Origin: JBFXAM01 sp050184295
Lineage (GTDB): Bacteria > Planctomycetota > Phycisphaerae > UBA1845 > Fen-1342
Length of the DNA stretch: 44,728 nt
Reading direction: 5' to 3'
NCBI GenBank assembly: GCA_050184295.1
Contig: JBFXAM010000029.1
Coordinates: 1-44,728 of the forward strand
Shown here: positions 8,819 to 17,398 of the stretch, one piece after another
How positions within the stretch are numbered: position 1 is the first letter of the stretch
Layout of the letters: each line of letters begins with the position of its first letter
Notes under the pieces: model-generated
The model's input: only the letters and a program-made list of their open reading frames with translations
Databases searched by the model: none
What the model was told of the DNA's origin: nothing
Program-made: the position numbers and the translations under genes

Positions 8819-8937
8819 TAGGATTGTCATCGCCTCGCTCGTGTGCATCGGCGGTGCTGCTCTGACAAGCGGCTGCGGCTGCGGTGCCGTCACTCCGTGT
8901 GACGTGGTGGCGCGGCGAGCGGATCGGAGATAGCCGC

Positions 8938-11418
8938 ATGAGAGGTCTGGCGTCGTCGGCGCGGAGCCTGCTCGCTTTGCCGGTGCGTGAAAAGCAACGC
9001 GCGACAATCAACGCCGTCGAGCGCCGCAGGGCGCGCGCGGAGCGCGCCGTCGAGCGCCGCAGGGTTCGCGCGGCGCGCGCCGCGATCGGCGGCGTCTTGT
9101 GCGCCTTGGCGGTGCCCGCATGCATGCCGTCCGCGCTGGGTGAGCCACGCCAGGACACGCCTCGCCAGGCGCCTACGGGCGCAAGGCCCCAGTCGCCCGC
9201 CGCCGCGCTGGCCGATCCGGCGCTCGATCAGCGCGCGCGCGAGCTGCTCGCGCCGCTGACGCTCGCCGAAAAGCTCGGCCAACTCAATCAGGTCTCCCAT
9301 GGAGCCGACACCGGGCCCGGCGGTGCGCGACGCGATTACTCGGCGCTCATCGCGGCCGGCGGCGTCGGGTCGTTCCTCAATCTCACGGGGCCGCAGGAAA
9401 CCAACGCGCTGCAACGCGTCGCCGTCGAGCAGTCGCGCTCGAAAGTCCCGCTTCTCTTCGGGCTCGACGTCATCCACGGCTACTGGACGACGTTTCCGAT
9501 CCCGCTCGCGCTGTCGTGTACATGGAACCCCGAGCTGGTCGAACAAACCGCGCGCCTCGCGGCGTGCGAAGCAACCCGCGACGGCATCCGCTGGACGTTC
9601 TCGCCGATGGTCGACATCGCCCGCGACGCCCGCTGGGGCCGCATCGCGGAGGGCGCCGGAGAAGACCCGTTTCTCGGCGCGGCGCTGGCGCGGGCATATG
9701 TCCGCGGCTACCAAGGCGAGCGGCTTTCGGGAGCGACTTCGCTTGCCGCGTGCGCGAAGCACTATGTCGGCTACGGGGCGGCCGAGGCGGGGCGCGATTA
9801 CAACACGACCGAGATCGCCGAAGGCACGCTGCGCGACGTCTACCTGCCGCCTTTTCAGGCCGCCGTCGATGCCGGCGCTGCGACGCTGATGAGCGCGTTC
9901 AATTCGCTCAACGGCGTGCCGGCGACGGCGAACGCGGCGACGCTGGACTACATCCTGCGGGGCGAATGGGGCTTCCGCGGGTTCGTCGTCAGCGATTGGG
10001 GCGCGATCCGCGAGTTGATCCCGCACGGCGTCGCGCTCGACGGTCGCGCCGCTGCTCGAAAAGCGCTGCTCGCCGGTGTGGACATGGACATGGAGAGCCA
10101 CCTGTTCGCAACCGAATTGGCGGCAGAGGTGGATGCGGGGCGCGTGCCGCTGACGGCGGTGGACGATGCCGTGCGCCGCATCCTGCGCGTGAAGCTGGCA
10201 CTGGGATTGTTCGAGCGCCCGTACGCGGAAGAGCGCTCGTCGCCGCCGGCGGAGCTCGACTCCGAGGCGGTGGCGCTGGCGCGGCAGGCGGCAGAGCAGT
10301 CGCTTGTGCTGCTGAAGAACGACGCGGTCGACGGCCCGCCGGTTCTGCCGCTGCGCGAGAGCGTTCGCACGCTTGCGCTGATCGGTCCGCTGGCGGACTC
10401 GGCCGGCGACATGCTCGGCTGCTGGACGGCGCGCGGCGACGCGAAGCACGTCGTCACACTGCGCGCGTCGATGGCCGTATTCGCGGCGGCGCGGAAGATC
10501 GAGCTAGTATATGACCAAGGTGTGCAACTCGCCGGCGCACCGGGCGGGGAGCCCGGCGCCGCGGGGCGCGTCGAGTTCGCGAGCGCGATCGCCGCCGCGC
10601 AGCGCGCCGACGTGGTGCTGCTCGCGCTGGGCGAGCCGGCCGCGATGACCGGCGAGGCGGCGTCGCGCACAGACATCGGCCTGCCGGCTCGACAGGCGGA
10701 GCTGTTCGAGATCGTCGCCCGAACCGGCAAGCCGGTCGTGCTCGTCGTCTTCAGCGGCCGGCCGCTCGCGCTCGCGCCGCAGGCGGCGCGCGCCGCGGCG
10801 GTCGTGCAGGCGTGGCATCCCGGCGTGCAGGCGGGGCCGGCACTCGTTCGCGTGCTCAGCGGCGAAGCGGATTTCAGCGGCCGGCTCACCGTCTCGATGC
10901 CGCGCTCCGTCGGGCAGTTGCCGCTCTATTACAACCATCTCAACACCGGCCGGCCGGCCGGCGACAAGGACGAGAAGTTCGTCTCGCGCTATCTCGACGA
11001 GCGCCATACGCCTCTGTTTCCCTTCGGCTACGGCTTGTCCTATGCGCGGTTTGAGATCGACACGCCGACGCTGAGCGACAGCTCGGTGCCGGCGGCCGCG
11101 CTGAATGCAGCGTCACGGCGCGTTCGCGTCTCAGCCGACGTGCGGAACACAGGCGACCGCGACGGCGTCGCCGTCGTGCAGCTCTACACGCGGCAGACCG
11201 GCACATCGGTCGCGCGGCCGGTGCGCGAGCTGAAGGGCTTTCAGCGCGTCGGGCTGCGGGCGGGAGAGAGCCGCGCCGTGGAGTTTTCGCTCGGCCGCGA
11301 GGAGCTGGCGTTCTGGACGATGGATGCGAAGCGCGTCGTCGAGCCGGGCGCGGTGAGCGTCTGGGTCGCGGCGGACAGCGCCAGCGGCGCGCCCGCGGAG
11401 TTCGCAATCGGCGATTAG
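8938..11418 (+). CDS. bglX: Glycoside hydrolase family 3 beta-glucosidase (BglX-like), secreted
   Basis: 826 residues; GGAGA 7 nt before the ATG at 8938. Domain order is GH3 barrel (from LTLAEKLGQLNQVSHG through DVIHGYWTTFPIPLALS and FSPMVDIARDARWGR), then GH3 C-terminal domain, then a fibronectin-III-like domain near the C-terminus (VRNTGDRDGVAVVQLYTRQ). The nucleophile is Asp353 in FVVSDWGAI. The acid/base Glu is about residue 573 in TGEAASRTD. This family removes terminal beta-glucose from oligosaccharides such as cellobiose, usually in the periplasm. The first 45 residues are odd: a basic region with two 11-residue repeats (AVERRRARAER, AVERRRVRAAR) precedes a short hydrophobic segment (AAIGGVLCALAVPA) that should act as the signal or anchor. 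Confidence 0.95.
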   Translation: MRGLASSARSLLALPVREKQRATINAVERRRARAERAVERRRVRAARAAIGGVLCALAVPACMPSALGEPRQDTPRQAPTGARPQSPAAALADPALDQRARELLAPLTLAEKLGQLNQVSHGADTGPGGARRDYSALIAAGGVGSFLNLTGPQETNALQRVAVEQSRSKVPLLFGLDVIHGYWTTFPIPLALSCTWNPELVEQTARLAACEATRDGIRWTFSPMVDIARDARWGRIAEGAGEDPFLGAALARAYVRGYQGERLSGATSLAACAKHYVGYGAAEAGRDYNTTEIAEGTLRDVYLPPFQAAVDAGAATLMSAFNSLNGVPATANAATLDYILRGEWGFRGFVVSDWGAIRELIPHGVALDGRAAARKALLAGVDMDMESHLFATELAAEVDAGRVPLTAVDDAVRRILRVKLALGLFERPYAEERSSPPAELDSEAVALARQAAEQSLVLLKNDAVDGPPVLPLRESVRTLALIGPLADSAGDMLGCWTARGDAKHVVTLRASMAVFAAARKIELVYDQGVQLAGAPGGEPGAAGRVEFASAIAAAQRADVVLLALGEPAAMTGEAASRTDIGLPARQAELFEIVARTGKPVVLVVFSGRPLALAPQAARAAAVVQAWHPGVQAGPALVRVLSGEADFSGRLTVSMPRSVGQLPLYYNHLNTGRPAGDKDEKFVSRYLDERHTPLFPFGYGLSYARFEIDTPTLSDSSVPAAALNAASRRVRVSADVRNTGDRDGVAVVQLYTRQTGTSVARPVRELKGFQRVGLRAGESRAVEFSLGREELAFWTMDAKRVVEPGAVSVWVAADSASGAPAEFAIGD
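9013..9078 (+). repeat. Two tandem 33-bp repeats in the 5' end of the GH3 gene
   Basis: Copy 1 is 9013-9045 and copy 2 is 9046-9078. The first 19 bases (GCCGTCGAGCGCCGCAGGG) are identical and the rest differs at a few positions. They encode AVERRRARAER and AVERRRVRAAR, an 11-residue Arg-rich repeat ahead of the export signal. The in-frame unit suggests a recent duplication. Confidence 0.85.
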
Positions 11419-11460
11419 GCGGCGCTTGCCGGTTGGGCCACGGGATCGAAACTCCGCGGA

Positions 11461-11490
11461 CGCGTGTGCGAGACGGGAGTCCCGCACGCG
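11461..11490. terminator. Hairpin between convergent bglX and the mddA operon
   Basis: CGCGTGTG at 11461-11468 pairs with CGCACGCG at 11483-11490 (one G-T wobble), with a small inner GAC/GTC pairing. It sits in the 87-base gap between two converging genes, where a bidirectional terminator is expected. No T-tract is evident. Confidence 0.35.
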
Positions 11491-11505
11491 CACTCCAAAT
11501 TGCGC

Positions 11506-11814
11506 TCAATTCACCAGCGCCGCGTAGCTGCCCGCCGCGATCGCCAGCCAGACCAGCCCTTTTGCGAAGAAGAACACGAAGGCCGCCAGGCCGAGACGCT
11601 TGCCGAGCTGGAGGCCGCCGCCGCGGCGTCGAGCCTTGAGCCCGAAGCAGGCGGCCGCGCTGCGGACGCGGCGCGCGAGCGAACGGGCCGGCGCAGCGGG
11701 TGCGTCGGCGCGCCCGGCGTCCGAGCCCGCCGGCTGCGGCGCTGTCGCTTTGTCAGGCGTGCTGCGGGTCGCGTCATCGTGGCCACGCTCCGCGGTGCTG
11801 GCTGGGTCGCTCAT
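11506..11814 (-). CDS. Small membrane protein downstream of mddA
   Basis: 102 residues from the ATG at 11814, preceded by GAGGAG with a 7-nt spacer. An alternative ATG at 11850 overlaps the mddA stop (ATGA) and would add 12 residues (MSGTSNHTRSEA), so translational coupling is also possible. The first 60 residues are low-complexity (Ala, Pro, Asp, Thr). The C-terminal 30 residues are one hydrophobic segment (FVFFFAKGLVWLAIAAGSYA) preceded by a basic stretch (KARRRGGG), so a tail-anchored inner-membrane protein is likely. I do not recognise a family. Its position makes it the second gene of the methyltransferase operon. Confidence 0.6.
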   Translation of the reverse strand: MSDPASTAERGHDDATRSTPDKATAPQPAGSDAGRADAPAAPARSLARRVRSAAACFGLKARRRGGGLQLGKRLGLAAFVFFFAKGLVWLAIAAGSYAALVN

Positions 11815-11846
11815 CGCTTCACTCCTCGTGTGGTTCGACGTGCCGC

Positions 11847-12641
11847 TCATCGCGCCGCCCGCTTCGGCAGGGGAACCAGTCCGCGGACCTTCCGGCGATA
11901 GTCGAGATAGCGCTCGCCATGTTCGGCGACAAGGTCGCGCTCCTCCATCCAGGTTCCGAAGAGGATGTAGCCTGTGGTCATGATCGCGAAGAACAGGTGA
12001 CCGACCGTCATGTTCGGCGTCGCCCAGAACGCCAGCAGAAACCCGACCATCAGCGGGTGGCGAACGATGCGATACAGACCGCGGAGTCGAAAACCAACCG
12101 GGGCATAAGGCTGGTTGCGAAACCGCAGCCACGTCTGCCGCACGCCGAAGAGGTCCATGTGGCTGATCGTGAACGAGGCGATAAAGACGATGGCCCATCC
12201 GGCGAGTGCGACGGCGTTGAGAAACCACGCCGCGGCGCCGTCGACGCGCCAGACGACGTCGGGTAACGGTCGCCATTGCCAGAAGATGAGCCCGAGCGCG
12301 GCGCTGCTAAAGAGGACGAACGTGCTGCGCTCGATGGGTCTCGGCACGACGAGCGTCCACCAGCGCTTGAACGCCGGGCGGGCCATGATCGTGTGTTGCA
12401 GCACGAAGCCGGCGAGCAAGGCCGCGTTGATCAACAGCGACGGCAGCAGCGCACCGGGTGTGCCCGAGTTGATCGACTTTGGGACAATCCAACTGCCGAC
12501 GAACCCAATGCCGTAGAGTATCGTTACGACGAACGCAGCGTAACCGAGCAAGCCGTACGCCAGCGTCGCGACGCCGGCGACGGTGCGCCGTTGTGCGCGA
12601 CCCGAGGTGACGTGTTCGATCGGAATGGCGGCCGAAGTCAT
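11847..12641 (-). CDS. mddA: Methanethiol S-methyltransferase-like membrane protein (MddA/NnrU family)
   Basis: 264 residues; GGGAGA lies about 7 nt before the ATG. It has five to six membrane helices. Family-typical phrases are LYGIGFVGSWIVPKSINSG, NAALLAGFVLQHTIMARPAF and VPRPIERSTFVLFSSAALGL. The C-terminal isoprenylcysteine-methyltransferase-like motif is IVRHPLMVGFLLAFWATP followed by MEERDLVAEHGERYLDYRR, which binds S-adenosylmethionine in this superfamily. MddA methylates methanethiol to dimethyl sulfide, linking methionine breakdown to DMS release. The first half resembles MddA closely as I remember it, but related NnrU-type proteins of other function exist. The gene is divergent from a TetR regulator that probably controls it. 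Confidence 0.75.
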   Translation of the reverse strand: MTSAAIPIEHVTSGRAQRRTVAGVATLAYGLLGYAAFVVTILYGIGFVGSWIVPKSINSGTPGALLPSLLINAALLAGFVLQHTIMARPAFKRWWTLVVPRPIERSTFVLFSSAALGLIFWQWRPLPDVVWRVDGAAAWFLNAVALAGWAIVFIASFTISHMDLFGVRQTWLRFRNQPYAPVGFRLRGLYRIVRHPLMVGFLLAFWATPNMTVGHLFFAIMTTGYILFGTWMEERDLVAEHGERYLDYRRKVRGLVPLPKRAAR

Positions 12642-12739
12642 ATCAGGCTCTCCCGCAGTCAGAGGACATCGCGTGGGGTCGCCGACTCAGCGACCGCCCA
12701 TTTGCAGAAGTGTAGATGCCGCGCGGGGCTCACAACCAG

Positions 12740-12779
12740 TTGACTTTAGGTACGCGCGCCGGTGCACTTTCGGTACACT
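12740..12779 (+). promoter_or_regulatory. Direct repeats and possible promoter between mddA and the TetR gene
   Basis: ACTTTAGGTAC at 12743-12753 and ACTTTCGGTAC at 12766-12776 are near-identical direct repeats 23 bases (about two helical turns) apart. A -35-like TTGACT at 12740-12745 overlaps the first repeat, and TGCACT follows after 17 bases; TACACT at 12774-12779 is another poor -10. The position, 30 to 65 bases before the TetR start, suits an operator for autoregulation and for repression of the divergent mddA. Confidence 0.45.
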
Positions 12780-12807
12780 TTGGGGAGGTGTTCGGGGAAA
12801 TCCGCTT

Positions 12808-13473
12808 ATGGCCAGAACCGGCGCGACGCGCGAGCGATTGATCAACACCGCCGCAGACCTGTTCTACGTGGGCGGCTTTCAGGCGGTGGGGCTCGACCAG
12901 ATTCTCGTCGCGGTCGGCATCACCAAGACGGCGTTCTACAAGCACTTCGACAGCAAGGACGACCTCATTATCGCGGTGCTCGATCATCGCGACCGGGCCG
13001 ACATCGCCGAGGCCGTGCGGTACATGCGCGCCGCCGGCGGGCGCGATCCGCAACGGCAGATTCTGGCGCTGTTCGATCAGCTCGGCGAGTGGTTTCAGTC
13101 GCCGGGGTTTCGTGGCTGCTTGTTCATGAACGCGGCGACGGAGTTCGCCTCGCCGAAAGACCCGATCCACCGGGCGGCGGCGGCGCACAGCGAGCACATT
13201 GCCGCGGAGTTGCTGTTGCGCGTGCAGGCGGCGGGCGTCGCCGACCCCGAGCTCGTGACCAAACAACTCATGCTCCTGTTTGCGGGCGCGATCGCGGCGC
13301 GGCACGCCGGCGGGGCGGCGGACGCCGCGTGCACGGCGCGCCGCGCGGCGGAGGCGCTGCTCGGCGCGTCGGAAGCGCCGCTGCGCGCCGACGCCGCCGC
13401 GCGTGGGCGCGGCGCCGCGGCCGACCGGCCGGCGTGGCGACCACGCGTCGCGAAGAAGAAACACAGCGCGTGA
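12808..13473 (+). CDS. TetR/AcrR-family transcriptional regulator
   Basis: 221 residues; ATG at 12808 with a GGGGA about 9 nt upstream. The N-terminal DNA-binding domain is typical: RERLINTAADLFYVGGFQAV, then the helix-turn-helix LDQILVAVGITKTAFYKHFD and SKDDLIIAVLDHR. The ligand domain includes GFRGCLFMNAATEF, a phrase seen in regulators of the YcdC/ethylammeline-type C-terminal group. The last 50 residues are Ala/Arg/Pro-rich and basic (ending RVAKKKHSA), an extension beyond the usual 190-200 residues. Divergent orientation and the repeats between the genes point to control of mddA. The inducer is unknown. Confidence 0.9.
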   Translation: MARTGATRERLINTAADLFYVGGFQAVGLDQILVAVGITKTAFYKHFDSKDDLIIAVLDHRDRADIAEAVRYMRAAGGRDPQRQILALFDQLGEWFQSPGFRGCLFMNAATEFASPKDPIHRAAAAHSEHIAAELLLRVQAAGVADPELVTKQLMLLFAGAIAARHAGGAADAACTARRAAEALLGASEAPLRADAAARGRGAAADRPAWRPRVAKKKHSA

Positions 13474-13610
13474 GCGCGTCGCCGCGGGGGCGGCGCGCCG
13501 CGGTGCTGGTGAGCGCGGGGCACGTCTGTTATTTTCCGCACAGGGACACTCGCCCGATCGAGCGCGCGGCCAGCCGCGACGCTCATCACTCCGGGCTCGG
13601 GGCTTGACCC

Positions 13611-15632
13611 GTGCGTGGGCGCGAAACAAGAGTGGGCCGCGGCGGCGCGCCGGGTGCGCGGCGGGACGCACACAGCATTCGCTGGCCAGCCGGGATCGCA
13701 CTCGTCGCGCTGGCGCTGGCCGCCTACCTTCCGGGGATCAACACCGTCCCACCGCTCGAGGCCGACGAAGCCCGCTATCTTGAGGCCTCCCGTGCCATGC
13801 TGGCGGCCCGCAGCTGGCGCGAGGTGGTCGTGCCGCACCTCGGCGGCGCGCCGCGCATCAACAAACCACCGGCGGCATATTGGATCTTCGCCGGCTCCAC
13901 CTACCTGCTGACCGGCGGCGACCCCTCGAGGTATGCGTTTCCGGCGGCGCTGCGCGCCGCGGCGCTCGGCAAGCCCACGCTCACCGGCAGCCCGCCGACG
14001 CGCTCGCAGGTGTTCACCGGCGGCGTGTGGACCTATCGCTTGCCGTCGGTGGCCGCGACGATCGCGGCGTTGCTGATCGTCTGGCGCCTGGGCGTGCAAA
14101 TGTTCGCGCCGCCTTGCGGCTGGGTCGCGGCGGCCTTGCTTGGCGGGTGCTTCCTCGTGACCGTCGACGCCCGGCTGGCGCGAACGGATCAACTGCTGCT
14201 GTTGTGCACGTGCGCGGCGCAGTGGGCGCTATGGCATGTGTGGCGAGGCGGGGCGCGAACCGGCCGCTGGGCGGCCCTGCTCTGGGTGGCGGTCGCGCTG
14301 GGGATTCTGGTGAAGGGCCCGGTTACGCCCGGCGTCGCGATTCTGACCATCGCGGCGCTGTGCGGTGCGACCGGCAACGTGCGCTGGCTGCAACGGCTGC
14401 GCTTCGGCTGGGGAGCGGCGATCCTCGCGATGGTCCTTCTGCCGCCCATGTCGCTGACCATCGCCGCGGTCGGCCCGGGGCCCTTTGCGACGGCGATCGG
14501 CGATGAGCTCTTCGGGCGCGGCGTGACGGCGGTCGGAGGGCGGGCGGGGCCGCCGGGGTATCACCTGGCGCTGCTGCCCGGACTGTTCTGGCCGGGTTGG
14601 CTGGTCGTGGTCCCGGGTACGTTGCTCGCGGTGCAGCGTGGCTTTCGCGTGATTGGGCAACGACGGAAAAACGGCGCGGGACCGCCCCCGGTTGAATCCG
14701 CCGGAGCGCCAACCGCGGGACCGGGGTTTCGCGATTCCGGCGTTCGCGCCGATCGCGTGTTGCCGAGCCCGACGAATCAGCCTGCCGATGCGCCGGCGAC
14801 GGACGCGCGCCGCGGCCAAAGCGCCGCACGGGGCGCGCTACCGTCGCTGCGCTCAAGCCGATGGTGGATGGCCGGCCGGCCCGCGGAGCTGTTCTGTCTG
14901 GCGTGGCTCGTGCCGAGCTGGCTCGTGCTCGAGTTGATCGGCACGAAGCTTCCGCACTATCCGCTGCCGCTCTATCCCGCGCTCGCGCTGCTCTGCGCGC
15001 GGGCCGCGTTCGCGGGACTGGTGGACAAGCTGCCGCTCGCGCGCTCGCGTCTCGCGGTCGTCGGCGATGCGGCCTGGCTGCTGGTCGGGCTGGGGCTCAC
15101 GGTGTTGCTGCCCCTGTTGCTGGCAACACTGGGCGGGTTGCGGCGTGAGCCCGGCGTCGTGTTGGCGCTTGTCGCGTACCTGGTGGTTGTGCCGACGCTG
15201 CTGATCGTCGCGTGGACCGCGATTCGCCGCCGGCGCTTTGTCGGCGGCCTGCTGGTTGCGACGTTGGGGACGGCGTTCTGCGGCCGCGGGCTCTTTGAGA
15301 CGTTGCTGCCAAACCTCGACGCGCCGTGGCTCGCGTCGGCGGCGGTGCGGCGCGTCGCGGAGATCGACCCGTCCGGCGCGCGGCCGCTGGCGGAAGCGGG
15401 GTTCGCGCGCGAGAGCCTGGCGTTTCTCACAGCCGGACGCATCGAGCGCGTCGCCGTGTCGCGCACCCGCGAGTGGCTGAACACACATCCGACGGGACTG
15501 CTGATCCTCGGCGGCGAACCCGACGTGCTGGATCATCCGACGCACGTGCTCGCGACGCTCGCGGGGTTCGACTATGTCGAGGGGCGGACCGTGACGCTGC
15601 ACATCCTCGAAGCCGCCCACCCGGGCCCGTGA
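13611..15632 (+). CDS. ArnT/GT39-type polytopic glycosyltransferase
   Basis: 673 residues from a GTG at 13611; the exact start is uncertain because no clear ribosome site is seen. After a basic leader, the first membrane helix (ALVALALAAYLPG) is followed by a periplasmic loop LEADEARYLEASRAML. This acidic catalytic loop is characteristic of ArnT, PMT and related GT-C enzymes. PRINKPPAAYW completes the motif. At least ten further hydrophobic helices follow, interrupted by a hydrophilic insert of about 60 residues (around 14650-14860) rich in Pro, Ala and Arg. The second half has LIGTKLPHYPLPLYPALALL, also typical. These enzymes move a sugar from a polyprenyl-phosphate carrier to lipid A or other envelope acceptors. 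Donor and acceptor are not predictable. Confidence 0.85.
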   Translation: MRGRETRVGRGGAPGARRDAHSIRWPAGIALVALALAAYLPGINTVPPLEADEARYLEASRAMLAARSWREVVVPHLGGAPRINKPPAAYWIFAGSTYLLTGGDPSRYAFPAALRAAALGKPTLTGSPPTRSQVFTGGVWTYRLPSVAATIAALLIVWRLGVQMFAPPCGWVAAALLGGCFLVTVDARLARTDQLLLLCTCAAQWALWHVWRGGARTGRWAALLWVAVALGILVKGPVTPGVAILTIAALCGATGNVRWLQRLRFGWGAAILAMVLLPPMSLTIAAVGPGPFATAIGDELFGRGVTAVGGRAGPPGYHLALLPGLFWPGWLVVVPGTLLAVQRGFRVIGQRRKNGAGPPPVESAGAPTAGPGFRDSGVRADRVLPSPTNQPADAPATDARRGQSAARGALPSLRSSRWWMAGRPAELFCLAWLVPSWLVLELIGTKLPHYPLPLYPALALLCARAAFAGLVDKLPLARSRLAVVGDAAWLLVGLGLTVLLPLLLATLGGLRREPGVVLALVAYLVVVPTLLIVAWTAIRRRRFVGGLLVATLGTAFCGRGLFETLLPNLDAPWLASAAVRRVAEIDPSGARPLAEAGFARESLAFLTAGRIERVAVSRTREWLNTHPTGLLILGGEPDVLDHPTHVLATLAGFDYVEGRTVTLHILEAAHPGP

Positions 15633-15690
15633 ACCGGCGCAGGCGCGGCGGCCGACGCGAGCCCGTGATGGGTCCGTGGGGGGTGTGGAT

Positions 15691-15762
15691 GAGGGCGCTG
15701 GGACTCGAACCCAGGACCCACGGCTTAAAAGGCCGTTGCTCTACCGACTGAGCTACGCCCTC
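15691..15762 (-). tRNA. trnK: tRNA-Lys (anticodon TTT)
   Basis: On the minus strand all arms fold. Acceptor GAGGGCG pairs with CGCCCTC, D-arm GCTC/GAGC, anticodon arm ACGGC/GCCGT with loop CTTTTAA (anticodon TTT), a five-base variable loop GGGTC, and T-arm CTGGG-TTCGAGT-CCCAG. The length is 72 nt and CCA is not encoded. It lies between the glycosyltransferase (plus) and glcF (minus), and glcF is its upstream neighbour on the same strand. Confidence 0.97.
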
Positions 15763-15839
15763 GATTCGCTCGCTCAAGACGGCGCTGTGCCGCCGCTTCG
15801 ACGTCGCGCCAGGCGGGCGCCGCGCCGAAAGAGCGGCGC

Positions 15840-15868
15840 ATTATAGCGGCGGCGCTGCGGCGCGTTGA
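15840..15868 (-). promoter_or_regulatory. Probable tRNA-Lys promoter
   Basis: On the minus strand a perfect -10 TATAAT occupies 15845-15840, 78 bases upstream of the tRNA 5' end. The -35 position at 17-nt spacing reads TCAACG, which is poor. No ORF lies between it and the tRNA. Confidence 0.45.
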
Positions 15869-15886
15869 GCCCGCAACGCGGCCGCT

Positions 15887-17398
15887 TCACACGCGAAGCT
15901 CGTACGCCGCGTGCAGAAGATCGATCGTGTGAACGACGCGCGGTGGCGCACCGGCCGCGGCGTTCTCCGCCTCTTCGGCGCGCAGCGCATTGAGGTGCAG
16001 GATACATCCCACGTTGCCCGCCGCCGCGCACGCGGCGCCCGTCGACGCAAGGTTCGCGAGCTTTCGCCGTCCGAGCCGGGCGGCGGTCTCGGGCTGCGTG
16101 AGGTTGTACGAGCCCGCGGCGCCGCAGCACAGCGCCGCCTCCGGCGCTTCGAGCAGTTCGATCCCCGGGATCAGGCGCAGCAGCGCCCGCGGCTGGGCTC
16201 GGATGCCCTGCACGTGGACGTGATGACACGCGTCGTGGATCGTGACGCGCAGCGGCAGTGGGCGCGTCGGGGGTTTCGCGCCGAGCGCGACGAGAAACTC
16301 GCTGATGTCGCGGACGCGGGCGGCGAACGCGGCGGCCCGATCGCGATACTGCGCGTCGTCCGCGAGGAGCGTGCCGTAGCCGCGCAGCATGGCCCCGCAG
16401 CCGGCGGCGATCGTCACGATGGGCGTACTCGCCACGGTGCGGCGCGCGTCGTCGCGCGCCTCGGGGTCGAGGCTGGAGGCGCGTGCCCGGCCGGGTGGCG
16501 CGTTCGCGCTGCGGCAAGACGCCTTCGCCGCGTCGTCCGCGTCGCGGTCGAACGCGTCGATGTTGCGCCGCGCGAACCGCCGCGCCTCGGCGAGCCGCCC
16601 GCCGTGCTGGTGCACCGCGCCGCAACACTGCTGCCCGCGCGGGCACGTGACGCGGCAATCATTGTGAAGCAACACCTGGTGAGCATTGGCGAGCGTTGTC
16701 GGCGTGAGCTCGGCGGTGGCGCAGCCTTCAAAAAACTGTGCGGTCGCGCGCACCGGTCCGGCGGGGTTCGCGGCGCGCGGCAGCGCGCGGCCGTCGGTCC
16801 GCGGCCGTGGGCCGTGCTTGCGGGCCGTCGCCGCGGCAAGATCGAGTGCGGCTTGCTGCGGGCCGGGCAGCATTGCGGCGGCCTTGGCCAGCGGCGGGGC
16901 GACACGCGCCGCGAGAGGCATCAAGCCCAGTTTCCGCGCGATCACGCCCGCGCACACCGCGAGCCGCAGCCGACGGCGATATGGCGTGATGTGAAAAATG
17001 ACGCCGTCAAGCAGCCGGTCGCGCCAGCGCCTGACGCTTTCGGCGCCGCGGGCCGGGCCGTGCGAAGCGCGAGTCCGCGCGCTGGTTCGCAAGTCGGCGC
17101 GCGTGTGCTCCAGCAACTGACCGTAGGGCACGCCGGACGGGCACACCGCCTCGCACGCGCGACACCCGAGACACAGATCGACGTGCTTGCGGACCGCAAG
17201 CGAGTACTCGATTCGCCGTTCGGCGACGGAGCGCATCAGGAGAATTCGCCCGCGCGGCGAGTCCATCTCGTTGCCGAGCTCGAGGTAGGTCGGGCACTCT
17301 TCGAGGCACAGGCCGCAGTGAATGCAGCTCATCGCCGCGAGCTGAAGCGCCGCAGCGGCGTCGTGTGCCGGGCGGGAATCGGAAGCTTGGGTCGTCAC
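15887..17398 (-). CDS. glcF: GlcF-like (Fe-S) oxidoreductase subunit
   Basis: 503 residues from a GTG at 17398 that overlaps the stop of the upstream gene (GTGA). Two 4Fe-4S clusters are seen: CIHCGLCLEECPTYLELG and CLGCRACEAVCPSGVPYG. Two CCG (cysteine-rich) domains follow, represented by CPRGQQCCGAVHQHGG and by HDACHHVHVQG with ALCCGAAGSYNL. This is the layout of the glycolate oxidase iron-sulfur subunit GlcF and of LutA-type proteins, which pass electrons from an FAD dehydrogenase to quinone. At 503 residues it is longer than the usual 400, through an insert around residues 300-345 between the CCG domains. No GlcD/GlcE flavoprotein gene is adjacent, so the partner must be elsewhere. Confidence 0.9.
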   Translation of the reverse strand: MTTQASDSRPAHDAAAALQLAAMSCIHCGLCLEECPTYLELGNEMDSPRGRILLMRSVAERRIEYSLAVRKHVDLCLGCRACEAVCPSGVPYGQLLEHTRADLRTSARTRASHGPARGAESVRRWRDRLLDGVIFHITPYRRRLRLAVCAGVIARKLGLMPLAARVAPPLAKAAAMLPGPQQAALDLAAATARKHGPRPRTDGRALPRAANPAGPVRATAQFFEGCATAELTPTTLANAHQVLLHNDCRVTCPRGQQCCGAVHQHGGRLAEARRFARRNIDAFDRDADDAAKASCRSANAPPGRARASSLDPEARDDARRTVASTPIVTIAAGCGAMLRGYGTLLADDAQYRDRAAAFAARVRDISEFLVALGAKPPTRPLPLRVTIHDACHHVHVQGIRAQPRALLRLIPGIELLEAPEAALCCGAAGSYNLTQPETAARLGRRKLANLASTGAACAAAGNVGCILHLNALRAEEAENAAAGAPPRVVHTIDLLHAAYELRV

